Assembly: GCF_036059255.1 (NCBI RefSeq)
Contig: NZ_CP107947.1
Span: 434,001 to 498,000 of the forward strand
Source: Micromonospora sp. NBC_00389
Lineage (GTDB): Bacteria > Actinomycetota > Actinomycetes > Mycobacteriales > Micromonosporaceae
Direction of reading: 5' to 3'
Length of the DNA stretch: 64,000 nt
Under the pieces are notes generated by a model that was given only the letters and a program-made list of their open reading frames with translations, did not search any database and was not told the DNA's origin. The translations under genes were made by a program, and so were the position numbers. Of this stretch, positions 35,561-44,120 are shown in pieces (position 1 is the first letter of the stretch; each line of letters opens with the position of its first letter).

Positions 35561-37090
35561 ATGAGCAACGGCTGGGTGCTGCCCGACGAGGTGCTCCGGG
35601 ACGCGCCGGCGTACACGCCGCGTCACGGTGAGCTCGCGGATCTGGAACTGCTGCTGACCGGCGCGTACGCCCCCTTGACCGGCTTCATGACCCGCGCCGA
35701 CCTGGTTTCGGTCAGCCGGCGCAGTCGGCTGGCCGACGGCACGCCGTGGCAGGTCGCGGTGACCCTCCAGGTGCCGGCCGCACTGGCCGAGAGCTTCGAT
35801 CCGCGCGACCCGGCCCGCCGGGCGTTGCTGCTGACCGACGGCGAGGGTGCGCCGGCGGCCGCTCTGGACGTGGCGGACGTCTGGCCGGTACGCGAGGGCG
35901 TGGCCGGGGTGGGCGGCCGGGTCCGGCGGCTGGGTGACGGTGGCCACGGCCCGTTCCAGCGGCTACGCCGTAGCCCGGAGGAGGTCCGGGCGCTGCTGCC
36001 CCCGGGCCGGGTGCTCGGGGTGATCGCCGACCGGCCACTGCACCGGCCCCAGCTCGCCCAGATCGCCCACGCCGCCCGCACCCTGGCCGCGCACCTGCTG
36101 GTGATGATCCCGGTCGGCGAGGGTGGCGCCGGTGGGTTCCCGCCGGAGGCGCTGGTGCGCAGCATCTTCGCCGCCCGGGACCGGATGCCGCCGGCCACCC
36201 TGGTGGCGGTGCCACTGTCGCACCGGCGGGACGAGATCAGCGACGCGCTGCTGCGCGCCCGGGTCTCCGCCGCGTACGGGGTCACCCACCTGCTCTCCAC
36301 TGGGGAGATGCTCTCCGGAGCCGGTCTGCGGGTGCTGGTGCCGCGCGAGCTGGCGTACGACAACCGGGACGGGCAGTGGCGCTGGCGGGAGGACATCCCG
36401 CAGCGCAACCGCCGTCTCGCGCTGACCCAGGACGAGATCGACGACCTGCTGGACCGGGGCTTCCCGCTGCCGGAGTGGCACACGCCGCCGGCCGTGGCGA
36501 AGGAGCTGGCGCGGGCCCGGCCGCCGCGCCGGCACCGAGGCCTGGTGGTCTTCCTGACCGGTCTCTCCGGCTCCGGCAAGTCGACCATCGCCCGAGGGCT
36601 GGCGGACGCGTTGCGGGAGAGCGGCGACCGCACGGTGACCCTGCTCGACGGGGACGTGGTGCGCCGGGAGCTCTCCGCCGGGCTGGGCTTCAGCAAGGCC
36701 GACCGGGATCTCAACGTACGGCGGATCGGCTGGGTGTCGGCGGAGATCGCCCGGCATCGCGGGGTGGGCATCTGCTGCCCGATCGCGCCGTACGCGGCGG
36801 CCCGCGCCACGGCTCGGGAGATGGCCCTGGCCGCCGGGGCGGGCTTCGTGCTGGTGCACGTCGCCACCCCGCTGGAGGTGTGCGAGCAGCGGGACCGCAA
36901 GGGCCTGTACGCGCGTGCCCGGGCCGGGCTGCTCACCGGCATGACCGGGATCGACGACCCGTACGAGGTGCCGACCGACGCCGACCTGGTGCTGGACACC
37001 ACCGACCTGAGCGTGCCGGAAGCGGTGCAGGCCGTGCTGCACCACCTGACCGAGACCGGCTGGGTGGAGCTGAAGATCCCGTCCGTCTGA
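35561..37090 (+). CDS. cysC: APS kinase fused to a degenerate sulfurylase-like domain
   Basis: A 509-residue protein. The C-terminal third is a complete adenylyl-sulfate kinase making PAPS: GLSGSGKST (about residue 334), FSKADRDLNVRRIGWV, and KGLYARARAGLLTG then TGIDDPYEVP. Residues 1-325 match the ATP-sulfurylase layout (PUA-like start, LLTGAYAPLTGFMTRADL), but the active-site QxRNPxHxxH segment reads IADRPLHRPQ (about residues 154-163), without the second His. The kinase should work; sulfurylase activity is doubtful. Start ATG 35561 follows a G-rich run; separate sulfurylase genes must lie elsewhere if PAPS is made from sulfate. Confidence 0.87.
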   Translation: MSNGWVLPDEVLRDAPAYTPRHGELADLELLLTGAYAPLTGFMTRADLVSVSRRSRLADGTPWQVAVTLQVPAALAESFDPRDPARRALLLTDGEGAPAAALDVADVWPVREGVAGVGGRVRRLGDGGHGPFQRLRRSPEEVRALLPPGRVLGVIADRPLHRPQLAQIAHAARTLAAHLLVMIPVGEGGAGGFPPEALVRSIFAARDRMPPATLVAVPLSHRRDEISDALLRARVSAAYGVTHLLSTGEMLSGAGLRVLVPRELAYDNRDGQWRWREDIPQRNRRLALTQDEIDDLLDRGFPLPEWHTPPAVAKELARARPPRRHRGLVVFLTGLSGSGKSTIARGLADALRESGDRTVTLLDGDVVRRELSAGLGFSKADRDLNVRRIGWVSAEIARHRGVGICCPIAPYAAARATAREMALAAGAGFVLVHVATPLEVCEQRDRKGLYARARAGLLTGMTGIDDPYEVPTDADLVLDTTDLSVPEAVQAVLHHLTETGWVELKIPSV

Positions 37091-37204
37091 GGCGTCGCCG
37101 TACCCCCGTTCCTTCCACCGCTGCCGGCTACGCGCTAGTGTTCATCTTTGTTGGAACACGTTCGACCGCGTGAGAGTACGTGGACCCCCGGGGAGGCACG
37201 GCGG

Positions 37205-38029
37205 ATGCTCGCTCAGCAGCGGCAGGCGGCCATCCTGGAGCGGGTCCGGTCGACCGGGGGCGTCCGGGTGACCGAGCTGGCCGCCGAGTTCGGCGTCTCC
37301 GACATGACCATCCGGCGCGACCTGGAGTCGCTGCACGAGCGTGGTCTGCTGGCCAAGGTGCACGGCGGTGCCACGGCGGCCGGCCCGAGCTCCACCGACG
37401 AGCCGGGCTTCCACGCCAAGTCGGTCCGACAACTGCCGGAGAAGGCCGCCATCGCGGATCGGGCGGCGCAGTTGGTCCGGCCGGGCGCGGCGGTCGCGCT
37501 CTCGGCGGGCACCACCACCGCGGAGCTGGCCCGGAGGCTGGTGGACGTGCCCGGCCTGACCGTGGTGACCAACTCGCTGCCGGTGGCCGAGATCCTGCAC
37601 GCCGGCGGTCGACCGGATCAGACGGTGGTGCTCACCGGTGGCGTACGCACACCGTCGGACGCGCTGGTCGGCCCGCTCGCGGTCAGCGCCGTCCGGCGGC
37701 TGCACCTGGATCTGCTCTTCCTCGGCGTGCACGGCATCACCGAGCGAGCCGGCTTCACCACCCCCAACCTGATGGAGGCGGAAACCGACCGGGCGCTGGT
37801 GGCGGCGGCGGACCGGCTGGTCGTGCTCGCCGACCACACCAAGTGGGGCACGGTCGGCATCTCCTCGATCGTCGAGCTGGCCGCAGCACACGCACTGGTC
37901 AGCGACGACCGGTTGCCTCCGCCCGCGCGCCGGGTACTCGGCGAGCAGGTGGGTGAATTGATCATGGTGAAGGCGACAGGGGCGGGCCGCGCGACGGGCA
38001 CGCCGACAAGTGAGGGGACGGCGCCGTGA
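37205..38029 (+). CDS. DeoR/GlpR-family sugar regulator
   Basis: A 274-residue DeoR-type repressor. The N-terminal helix-turn-helix is RQAAILERVRSTGGVRVTELAAEFGVSDMTIRRDL. The sugar-phosphate-sensing DeoRC domain follows (ALSAGTTTAELAR, LTVVTNSLPVAEIL, DLLFLGVHGI, LADHTKWG). ATG 37205 lies nine bases after GGGGAGG; an upstream frame from 37148 is less likely. It overlaps galT by four bases (GTGA), so it probably controls galT and itself, with a galactose or hexose phosphate as the likely inducer. Confidence 0.88.
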   Translation: MLAQQRQAAILERVRSTGGVRVTELAAEFGVSDMTIRRDLESLHERGLLAKVHGGATAAGPSSTDEPGFHAKSVRQLPEKAAIADRAAQLVRPGAAVALSAGTTTAELARRLVDVPGLTVVTNSLPVAEILHAGGRPDQTVVLTGGVRTPSDALVGPLAVSAVRRLHLDLLFLGVHGITERAGFTTPNLMEAETDRALVAAADRLVVLADHTKWGTVGISSIVELAAAHALVSDDRLPPPARRVLGEQVGELIMVKATGAGRATGTPTSEGTAP

Positions 38030-39102
38030 AGCGCACCGCGATCGACCTGGCCGACGGCCGGGAGCTGATCTACTTCGACGAGCGCGACGACGCCGTCCGC
38101 GACCAGCCGGATCGCCGGGACCTGCCGCCGCCGCCCCCCGCGTCCCAGCTGCGCTACGACCCGCTGACCGACGAGTGGGTGGCGGTCGCTGTGCACCGAC
38201 AGACCCGCACATTCCTTCCGCCGGCCAACGAGTGCCCACTCGACCCGTCGCTGGGTGACCGGCTGACCGAGATCCCGGCCCCCGACTACGACGTGGTGGT
38301 GTTCGAGAACCGGTTTCCGTCGTTGAGCGGCCGGGTGGCTGACGAGCCCGGGGAGATCACGCCGTTCACGCCGGTCCGGCCGGGCCTCGGCCGGTGCGAG
38401 GTGGTCTGCTTCACCTCCGACCACAACGCCTCCTTCGCCAGCCTCCCCCCGCGCCGGGTCCGTACCGTGCTGGACGCGCTCGCCGACCGGACCGAGGTGC
38501 TCGGTGCGCTGCCCGGCGTGGAGCAGGTGTTCTGCTTCGAGAACCGGGGCGTCGAGATCGGCGTCACGCTGCATCACCCGCACGGGCAGATCTACGCGTA
38601 CCCCTTCGTGACGCCGCGCACCCGGGCACTGCTGGCCGCGGGACGCCGGCACGCCGAGCGGACCGGCGGGGGCAACCTCTACGCGGACGTGCTGGCCGCC
38701 GAGCGCGCCGCCGGCGACCGGGTGGTGGCCGAGAACGAGCACTGGACGGCGTTCGTCCCGGCGGCGGCCCGCTGGCCGTTCGAGGTGCACGTGGCGCCGC
38801 ACCGCGTGGTGCCGGACATCCCGGCGCTCAGCGACAGCGAGCGGGACGCCTTCGGGCCGCTCTACCTGGACCTGCTGCGCCGCTTCGACGGCCTGTTCGA
38901 CATGCCGATGCCCTACATCTCGGCGTGGCACCAGGCGCCGGTGCGGATCGACCGCGAGCTGGGCCACCTGCACCTGCAGCTGTTCAGCATCCGGCGGGCC
39001 AAGGACAAGCTGAAGTATTTGGCGGGCTCCGAGTCCGGGATGGGTGTCTTCATCAACGACATCTCCCCCGAGCGCGCCGCCGACCTCCTGCGCGCCGCCT
39101 GA
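38026..39102 (+). CDS. galT: Galactose-1-phosphate uridylyltransferase
   Basis: A 358-residue Leloir-pathway enzyme that exchanges UDP between UDP-glucose and galactose 1-phosphate. The active site is HHPHGQIYAYPF, in which the second His of HPH becomes uridylylated. LRYDPLTDEWVAVAVHRQTRTFLP and the late WHQAPVRIDRELGHLHLQLFSI are family motifs. It starts with GTG 38026 inside the regulator's last codons. galK and galE are not next to it in this window, so it is an isolated galT. A strong hairpin follows. Confidence 0.95.
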   Translation: MKRTAIDLADGRELIYFDERDDAVRDQPDRRDLPPPPPASQLRYDPLTDEWVAVAVHRQTRTFLPPANECPLDPSLGDRLTEIPAPDYDVVVFENRFPSLSGRVADEPGEITPFTPVRPGLGRCEVVCFTSDHNASFASLPPRRVRTVLDALADRTEVLGALPGVEQVFCFENRGVEIGVTLHHPHGQIYAYPFVTPRTRALLAAGRRHAERTGGGNLYADVLAAERAAGDRVVAENEHWTAFVPAAARWPFEVHVAPHRVVPDIPALSDSERDAFGPLYLDLLRRFDGLFDMPMPYISAWHQAPVRIDRELGHLHLQLFSIRRAKDKLKYLAGSESGMGVFINDISPERAADLLRAA

Positions 39103-39121
39103 GACGGGCGGGAGACAGGGC

Positions 39122-39149
39122 GCGGGGGGCCCGGGACAGGGCCCCCCGC
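39122..39149 (+). terminator. Hairpin terminator after galT
   Basis: Perfect 11-bp arms gcggggggccc and gggccccccgc flank a six-base loop, 20 bases after the stop. Confidence 0.6.
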
Positions 39150-39372
39150 AGGGAAGGGACGGCTGGCTGTGCTCGACACAGCCGGGAAGGCTGGCTGATC
39201 GGCACGCATGCCGCGGTCGACCGCGGTCAACCTTCCTGGACGCGACTGGCATCTCGTCCACTCTGGTCAACGAGGCGCGCCGGCCGCAGTGACGCCGACG
39301 GCGTGTCGACCCCGGACACGCCGGAGCCCGCCGGCGGGTGCCGACGGGCTCCGATGATGCGGTACGCCTGGA
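39150..39372. other. Gap between galT and icd
   Basis: No gene seen. It holds a 16-bp perfect palindrome ccgcggtcgaccgcgg at 39211-39226 and an 8-bp hairpin (ggagcccg at 39323, cgggctcc at 39345) near the icd end that could stop icd transcription. Confidence 0.5.
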
Positions 39373-40587
39373 TCAGGCGAGCTTGCGCGCCAGGTTCTCG
39401 TCGAGCGCGTTCATGAACTCGTCGGTGGTCAGCCACGGGGCGTCCCGCGAGATGAGCAGCGAGAGGTCCTTGGTCATCTGGCCGCCCTCGACGGTGTCGA
39501 CGATGACCTGCTCCAGGGTGTTGGCGAACTCGGTGACCGCCGGCGTGTTGTCCAGCTTGCCCCGGTGGGCCAGGCCCCGGGTCCAGGCGTAGATCGACGC
39601 GATCGGGTTGGTCGAGGTCTTCTCGCCCTTCTGCCACTGCCGGTAGTGCCGGGTGACCGTGCCGTGCGCGGCCTCGGCCTCGACGGTGCGGCCGTCCGGG
39701 GAGAGCAGGACCGAGGTCATCAGACCCAGCGAGCCGAAGCCCTGCGCGACGGTGTCGGACTGCACGTCACCGTCGTAGTTCTTGCAGGCCCAGACGTAGC
39801 CGCCCTCCCACTTGAGCGCGGCGGCGACCATGTCGTCGATGAGCCGGTGCTCGTAGGTGATGCCAGCGGCCGCGAACTCGGCCTTGAACTCGTTCTCGAA
39901 CACCTCGGCGAAGATGTCCTTGAACCGGCCGTCGTACGCCTTGAGGATGGTGTTCTTGGTGGACAGGTAGACCGGGTAGTTGCGGTCCAGGCCGTACCGG
40001 AACGAGGCCCGGGCGAAGTCCCGGATCGACTCGTCGTAGTTGTACATGCCCATGGCGATGCCGCCGCCGGGGAAGTTGGCGACCTCCATCTCCATCGGCG
40101 CGCCGCCGTCGGCCGGGGTGTAGGTGATGGTCACCGTGCCCGGGCCGGGGACAACGAAGTCGGTGGCCTTGTACTGGTCACCGTGGGCGTGCCGGCCGAT
40201 GATGATCGGCTTGGTCCAGCCGGGGACCAGCCGCGGCACGTTGGACATGATGATCGGCTCGCGGAAGACGACACCGCCGAGGATGTTGCGGATGGTGCCG
40301 TTGGGCGACCGCCACATCTTCTTCAGGCCGAACTCCTCCACCCGGGCCTCGTCCGGGGTGATGGTCGCGCACTTGACGCCGACGCCGTGCTCCTTGATGG
40401 CGTTGGCGGCGTCAACGGTGACCTGGTCGTCGGTCTCGTCGCGGTGCTGGATCGACAGGTCGTAGTAGTGCAGGTCGACGTCGAGGTAGGGCAGGATCAG
40501 CTGCTCCCGGATCTGCTTCCAGATGATCCGGGTCATCTCGTCGCCGTCGAGCTCCACGACCGGGTTGTTTACCTTGATCTTCGCCAT
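39373..40587 (-). CDS. icd: NADP-dependent isocitrate dehydrogenase, dimeric eukaryotic-like type
   Basis: A 404-residue enzyme converting isocitrate to 2-oxoglutarate and CO2 with [25 protein letters not shown] is the N-terminal signature of the type related to human IDH1, and [13 protein letters not shown] holds the isocitrate-binding Ser and Arg residues. [29 protein letters not shown] is the metal-binding and dimer region, and [12 protein letters not shown] carries the NADP contact. It is full length. The gene stands alone, diverging from the metallo-hydrolase gene with 138 bases between starts. Confidence 0.96.
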   Translation of the reverse strand: MAKIKVNNPVVELDGDEMTRIIWKQIREQLILPYLDVDLHYYDLSIQHRDETDDQVTVDAANAIKEHGVGVKCATITPDEARVEEFGLKKMWRSPNGTIRNILGGVVFREPIIMSNVPRLVPGWTKPIIIGRHAHGDQYKATDFVVPGPGTVTITYTPADGGAPMEMEVANFPGGGIAMGMYNYDESIRDFARASFRYGLDRNYPVYLSTKNTILKAYDGRFKDIFAEVFENEFKAEFAAAGITYEHRLIDDMVAAALKWEGGYVWACKNYDGDVQSDTVAQGFGSLGLMTSVLLSPDGRTVEAEAAHGTVTRHYRQWQKGEKTSTNPIASIYAWTRGLAHRGKLDNTPAVTEFANTLEQVIVDTVEGGQMTKDLSLLISRDAPWLTTDEFMNALDENLARKLA

Positions 40588-40725
40588 CGGCCGGCGCTCC
40601 TCTCGGGGGACACGTGCTCAAGCAGTACGAGCGTACTGGAAACGAGCCGGCGGCCCCCAGCCGGCCTCGACCGGCCGGCGGAAACCGGGCTGCACGGCGC
40701 AGAGATTGCCTGGCATCATCGCCCG

Positions 40726-41523
40726 ATGCCACTGAGCCGCACCCTCGGGTCTATCACGGTCACCGCCCTCACCGACGGGGAGGGTGCCTTCTTCCAGCCT
40801 CGGACGGAGGCGTTTCCGCACGCCACGGCGGCGCACTGGCAGGAGGCCGACCGGCGCGACCCCGGCTCGGTGACCGCCGACGGGCAGTGGTGGCTGCAGT
40901 TCCGCAGCTTCGCGATCCGCGCCGGCGACGGGCCGGTAACCCTGGTGGACGCCGGGATCGGCCCGGCCGACGCGCCCGCCGCGAGCTGGGCGCCGGTGCC
41001 CGGCCGACTGCCCGCCGAACTCGCCGCCGCCGGCATCGACCCGGCTGACGTCGACACGGTCGTGCTCACCCACCTGCACACCGACCACATCGGCTGGGCG
41101 GTCACCGGCACGCCGGCTCGGCCGTACTTCCCGAACGCCAGCTACCTGCTGCAGCGCGCCGAACTGGACGCGGTGGCGACACTGAATTCGGGGCTGCCGG
41201 CCGGCCTGATCGCGCCGTTGCGCGCCACCGGTCAGCTCCGGGTGGTCGACGGCGAGACCAAGCTCACCCCTGCGGTACGCCTGCTACCCACCCCCGGGCA
41301 CACCCCCGGCCACCAGTCCGTGCTGCTGGAGACGTCCGGGGAACGCCTGCTGGTCACCGGCGACCTGCTGGTGCACGCCGTGCAACTGGTCGACCCCGAC
41401 CTGGCGTACGCCCACGAGGAGGACCCGGACGCCGCCCGCGTCTCCCGCACCACCCTCCTGCGCACCCTCTCCCCCACCCTCCTGGCCACCCCCCACCTAG
41501 GCACCCCCTTCACCCCCGCCTAA
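40726..41523 (+). CDS. MBL-fold metallo-hydrolase
   Basis: A 265-residue metallo-beta-lactamase-fold hydrolase. VVLTHLHTDHIGWAV near residue 112 is the HxHxDH motif, TPGHTPGHQSVLL carries the next metal His, and VTGDLLVHAVQL the bridging Asp. The arrangement is that of lactonase/AHL-lactonase-like and related hydrolases. Substrate is not determinable. ATG 40726 is the first start with similarity. An imperfect palindromic repeat lies just after the gene. Confidence 0.85.
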   Translation: MPLSRTLGSITVTALTDGEGAFFQPRTEAFPHATAAHWQEADRRDPGSVTADGQWWLQFRSFAIRAGDGPVTLVDAGIGPADAPAASWAPVPGRLPAELAAAGIDPADVDTVVLTHLHTDHIGWAVTGTPARPYFPNASYLLQRAELDAVATLNSGLPAGLIAPLRATGQLRVVDGETKLTPAVRLLPTPGHTPGHQSVLLETSGERLLVTGDLLVHAVQLVDPDLAYAHEEDPDAARVSRTTLLRTLSPTLLATPHLGTPFTPA

Positions 41524-41547
41524 CCCCACCCCACCCCCACCCTTCGC

Positions 41548-41613
41548 CGTGTTGATCAAGAGGTTTGCGTCAGGAATCGCGTTCCCGGTGACGCAAACGT
41601 CCTGATCAACACG
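41548..41613. repeat. GATCA-core palindrome between metallo-hydrolase gene and mdh
   Basis: A 66-base element: arms cgtgttgatcaagaggtttg (then cgtca) and tgacg (then caaacgtcctgatcaacacg) pair at 23 of 25 positions around a 16-base loop that itself contains ggaa and ttcc. It sits between convergent genes and may double as a terminator. Confidence 0.75.
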
Positions 41614-41688
41614 GGTGGAGATCTCGGGGGGAGTACGGGGAAGGGCCCGTCGGCGGGTGCCGGCGGGCCCTTCGGGTGTCTGGTGGGG

Positions 41689-42639
41689 TCACATGCTGGC
41701 GACGTCGCCCTGCTTGGCGCGGACGGCCTCGGCGGCAGCCAGGAGGCTGGCGCGCTCGTCGGCGTCCAGGTCGGTCTCGACCACCCGGCGGACGCCCTCG
41801 CGGCCGATCTCGGCCTCGACGCCCAGGTAGACACCGGCGATGCCGTACTCGCCGTCGACCCACGCGCAGACCGGCATGACGTCGCCGGAGTCCTCGGCGA
41901 CGGCCTTGGCCATCCGGGCCGCGGCGGCGGACGGGGCGTAGTACGCCGACCCGGTCTTGAGCAGCGCGACCACCTCGGCGCCACCGTTGCGGGTCTTGAC
42001 GACCAGCTCCTCGATCTGCGCCGCCGGCATCGCGTCACGCAGCGGCTTGCCGTTGACCGTGCTCTTCGAGGGCACCGGCACCATGGTGTCGCCGTGCGAG
42101 CCCAGGGTGAGCGTCTTCACCGACGCGACCGGCGCGTTCAGCGCCTCGGCGACGAAGTTGGTGAACCGGGCGCTGTCCAGCATCCCGGCCTGGCCGAGCA
42201 CCCGGTTCTTCGGGAACTGGGTGGCCAGCTGGGCCAGCGCGGTCATCTCGTCCAGCGGGTTGGAGACCACGATCACGACGGCGTTCGGGGCGTACTTGGC
42301 CACGTTCTCGGACACCTGCCGCACGATCTTGGCGTTGGTCTCCAGCAGGTCCATCCGGCTCATGCCCGGCTTGCGCGGCAGGCCAGCGGTGATCACGACG
42401 ACGTCGGAGCCCTCGATGGCCTCGTAACCCTCGCCGTTCGGGCCGGTGGTCACGCCCACCACCTTGGTCTCGAAGCCCTCGATGGCCCGCGACTGGTTGA
42501 GGTCGAGCGCGAGACCCGCGGGCTTGCCCTCCACGATGTCGGTGATCACGACGGTGTCGAAGACGTCGTACTCGGCCAGGCGCTGTGCGGTGGTGGAGCC
42601 GTAGAAGCCAGCCCCGACGACAGTGACCTTCTTACCCAT
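41689..42639 (-). CDS. mdh: Malate dehydrogenase (LDH-like type)
   Basis: A 316-residue NAD-dependent enzyme oxidising malate to oxaloacetate. VTVVGAGFYGSTTAQRLAE is the NAD site. GLPRKPGMSRMDLLETN carries the arginines that choose malate over lactate, VVSNPLDEMTALA the substrate Asn/Asp, and LGSHGDTMVPVPS the catalytic His/Asp pair. It belongs to the LDH-like MDH group of actinobacteria such as Micromonospora, rather than the type I MDH of Streptomyces or Mycobacterium. It stands alone. Confidence 0.93.
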   Translation of the reverse strand: MGKKVTVVGAGFYGSTTAQRLAEYDVFDTVVITDIVEGKPAGLALDLNQSRAIEGFETKVVGVTTGPNGEGYEAIEGSDVVVITAGLPRKPGMSRMDLLETNAKIVRQVSENVAKYAPNAVVIVVSNPLDEMTALAQLATQFPKNRVLGQAGMLDSARFTNFVAEALNAPVASVKTLTLGSHGDTMVPVPSKSTVNGKPLRDAMPAAQIEELVVKTRNGGAEVVALLKTGSAYYAPSAAAARMAKAVAEDSGDVMPVCAWVDGEYGIAGVYLGVEAEIGREGVRRVVETDLDADERASLLAAAEAVRAKQGDVASM

Positions 42640-42812
42640 GGTCGTCCCACTCCCTGATACCAGTCGGTTTTCCGGACCGTATCAGTCATCGTGGCACCGA
42701 TCGGGCCAGGGGCGGCGGCCATCGCCGGGATGGGGTGAACGTCACGGCCGCCCGATTCACCAGGCCGACCTGCCGCGCGACCGCCCGAGGGCCCGGGCGG
42801 CGTGCGGGGCGG

Positions 42813-43673
42813 TCAGCCGCGCTCGGCCCGCTCGACGACGTTGCTGAGCAACATGGCCCGGGTCATCGGGCCGACGCCGCCGGGCATCGGGACCAGCGCG
42901 CCGGCCGTCTCGGCCACCTCCGGGTCCACGTCGCCGGTGTAGCGGCCCTTACCGTCCGAGCCGATCACCCGGGTGATTCCGACGTCGACGACCACCGCGC
43001 CAGGGCTGATCATGTCGGCGGTGAGCAGGCCCGGTACGCCGGCCGCGACGATGACGATGTCGGCGGCCCGGGTGTGCGAGGCGAGGTCGAGCGTGCCGGT
43101 GTGGCACAGGGTCACGGTGGCGTTCTCGCTGCGCCGGGTGAGCAGCAGGCCGAGCGGGCGGCCGACGGTGTTGCCCCGGCCGACCACCGCGACGGTGGCG
43201 CCCCGCAGCGCCACGTCGTGCCGGCGGAGCAGCTCCACGATGCCGCGCGGGGTGCAGGGCAGCGGGCCGTCGTAGCCGAGGACGAGCCGGCCCAGGTTGA
43301 CCGGGTGCAGGCCGTCGGCGTCCTTGTCCGGGTCGATCAGTTCCAGCACCCGCTGGGTGTCCAGGTGGGCGGGCAGCGGCAGCTGGACGATGTAGCCGTG
43401 GCACGCCGGGTCGGCGTTCAGCTCGGCCAACACGTCGTCGACCTGCTGCTGCGTGGCGTCCGCCGGCAGCTCCCGGCGGATCGAGGCGATGCCCACCTCG
43501 GCGCAGTCCCGGTGCTTGCCGTTGACGTACGCCTGGCTGCCCGGGTCCGCCCCGACCAGGACGGTGCCCAGCCCGGGGGTGATGCCGCGTTCCGCGAGCG
43601 CCTTCACCCGTATCCGCAGCTCGTCCTTGATCTCCGCCGCGGTTGCCTTGCCGTCCAGAAGCGTCGCCGTCAC
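42813..43673 (-). CDS. folD: Methylenetetrahydrofolate dehydrogenase/cyclohydrolase
   Basis: A 286-residue bifunctional enzyme that interconverts methylene-, methenyl- and 10-formyl-tetrahydrofolate. [30 protein letters not shown] holds the catalytic Tyr and Lys, [14 protein letters not shown] the substrate loop, and [19 protein letters not shown] the NADP site (family form is GRSxxVGxP; here Gly-Asn-Thr). Its product 10-formyl-THF feeds the folate-dependent enzymes PurN and PurH, also in this window. It diverges from the peptide importer with a 447-base gap. Confidence 0.95.
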   Translation of the reverse strand: MTATLLDGKATAAEIKDELRIRVKALAERGITPGLGTVLVGADPGSQAYVNGKHRDCAEVGIASIRRELPADATQQQVDDVLAELNADPACHGYIVQLPLPAHLDTQRVLELIDPDKDADGLHPVNLGRLVLGYDGPLPCTPRGIVELLRRHDVALRGATVAVVGRGNTVGRPLGLLLTRRSENATVTLCHTGTLDLASHTRAADIVIVAAGVPGLLTADMISPGAVVVDVGITRVIGSDGKGRYTGDVDPEVAETAGALVPMPGGVGPMTRAMLLSNVVERAERG

Positions 43674-44120
43674 GATCCGATCGTCTCACGGCCGCCGCCC
43701 GCCGTTCGGACGACCTCGGTCGGGCGGCTGCCGAGCGCCCAGTTCGACTCTCTTCACGGTAACGATACGTGACGTGTTGATCGTCACTCTCAGTGACGAT
43801 TTGTGGATCAGGTCACCGCCGAATCGGGCAGGTCGGCCGAGTGGGGCAGGGACCGCACGTTCGGTCGAGAGCCGGCGAGTCCGGCCGTGGCACCGCGAGG
43901 AGTGCCCGAACCGACCGAAGAATTCGCTCGCCAGAGCCCCGGTATCGGATTTTCGCTAGCAGCTCCGTCGCCAGCCGGCAAGGGAGGGACCCCCGGACCG
44001 TTATCGAGCCGCAACCGGGTCGTTGTCGAAGGCCGACGGCCGACCTACCGTTACGGCTTGTTGCGCAGCGTAACCCAGCGTCGGGCCTGACTGCGCAGCG
44101 TGAGGAGATGAGGAGGCTCA
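43674..44120. promoter_or_regulatory. Long leader upstream of the peptide importer
   Basis: 447 bases with no convincing gene. It contains GTAAC-N5-GTGAC (43759-43773) and GTCAC-N5-GTGAC (43783-43797); the second pair lies in a perfect dyad atcgtcact-ctc-agtgacgat (43780-43800). Two further GTNAC sites at 44050 and 44070 are 20 bases apart, and tgcgcagcgt is repeated at 44062 and 44092. The pattern resembles direct-repeat boxes of OmpR-type regulators. Confidence 0.45.
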
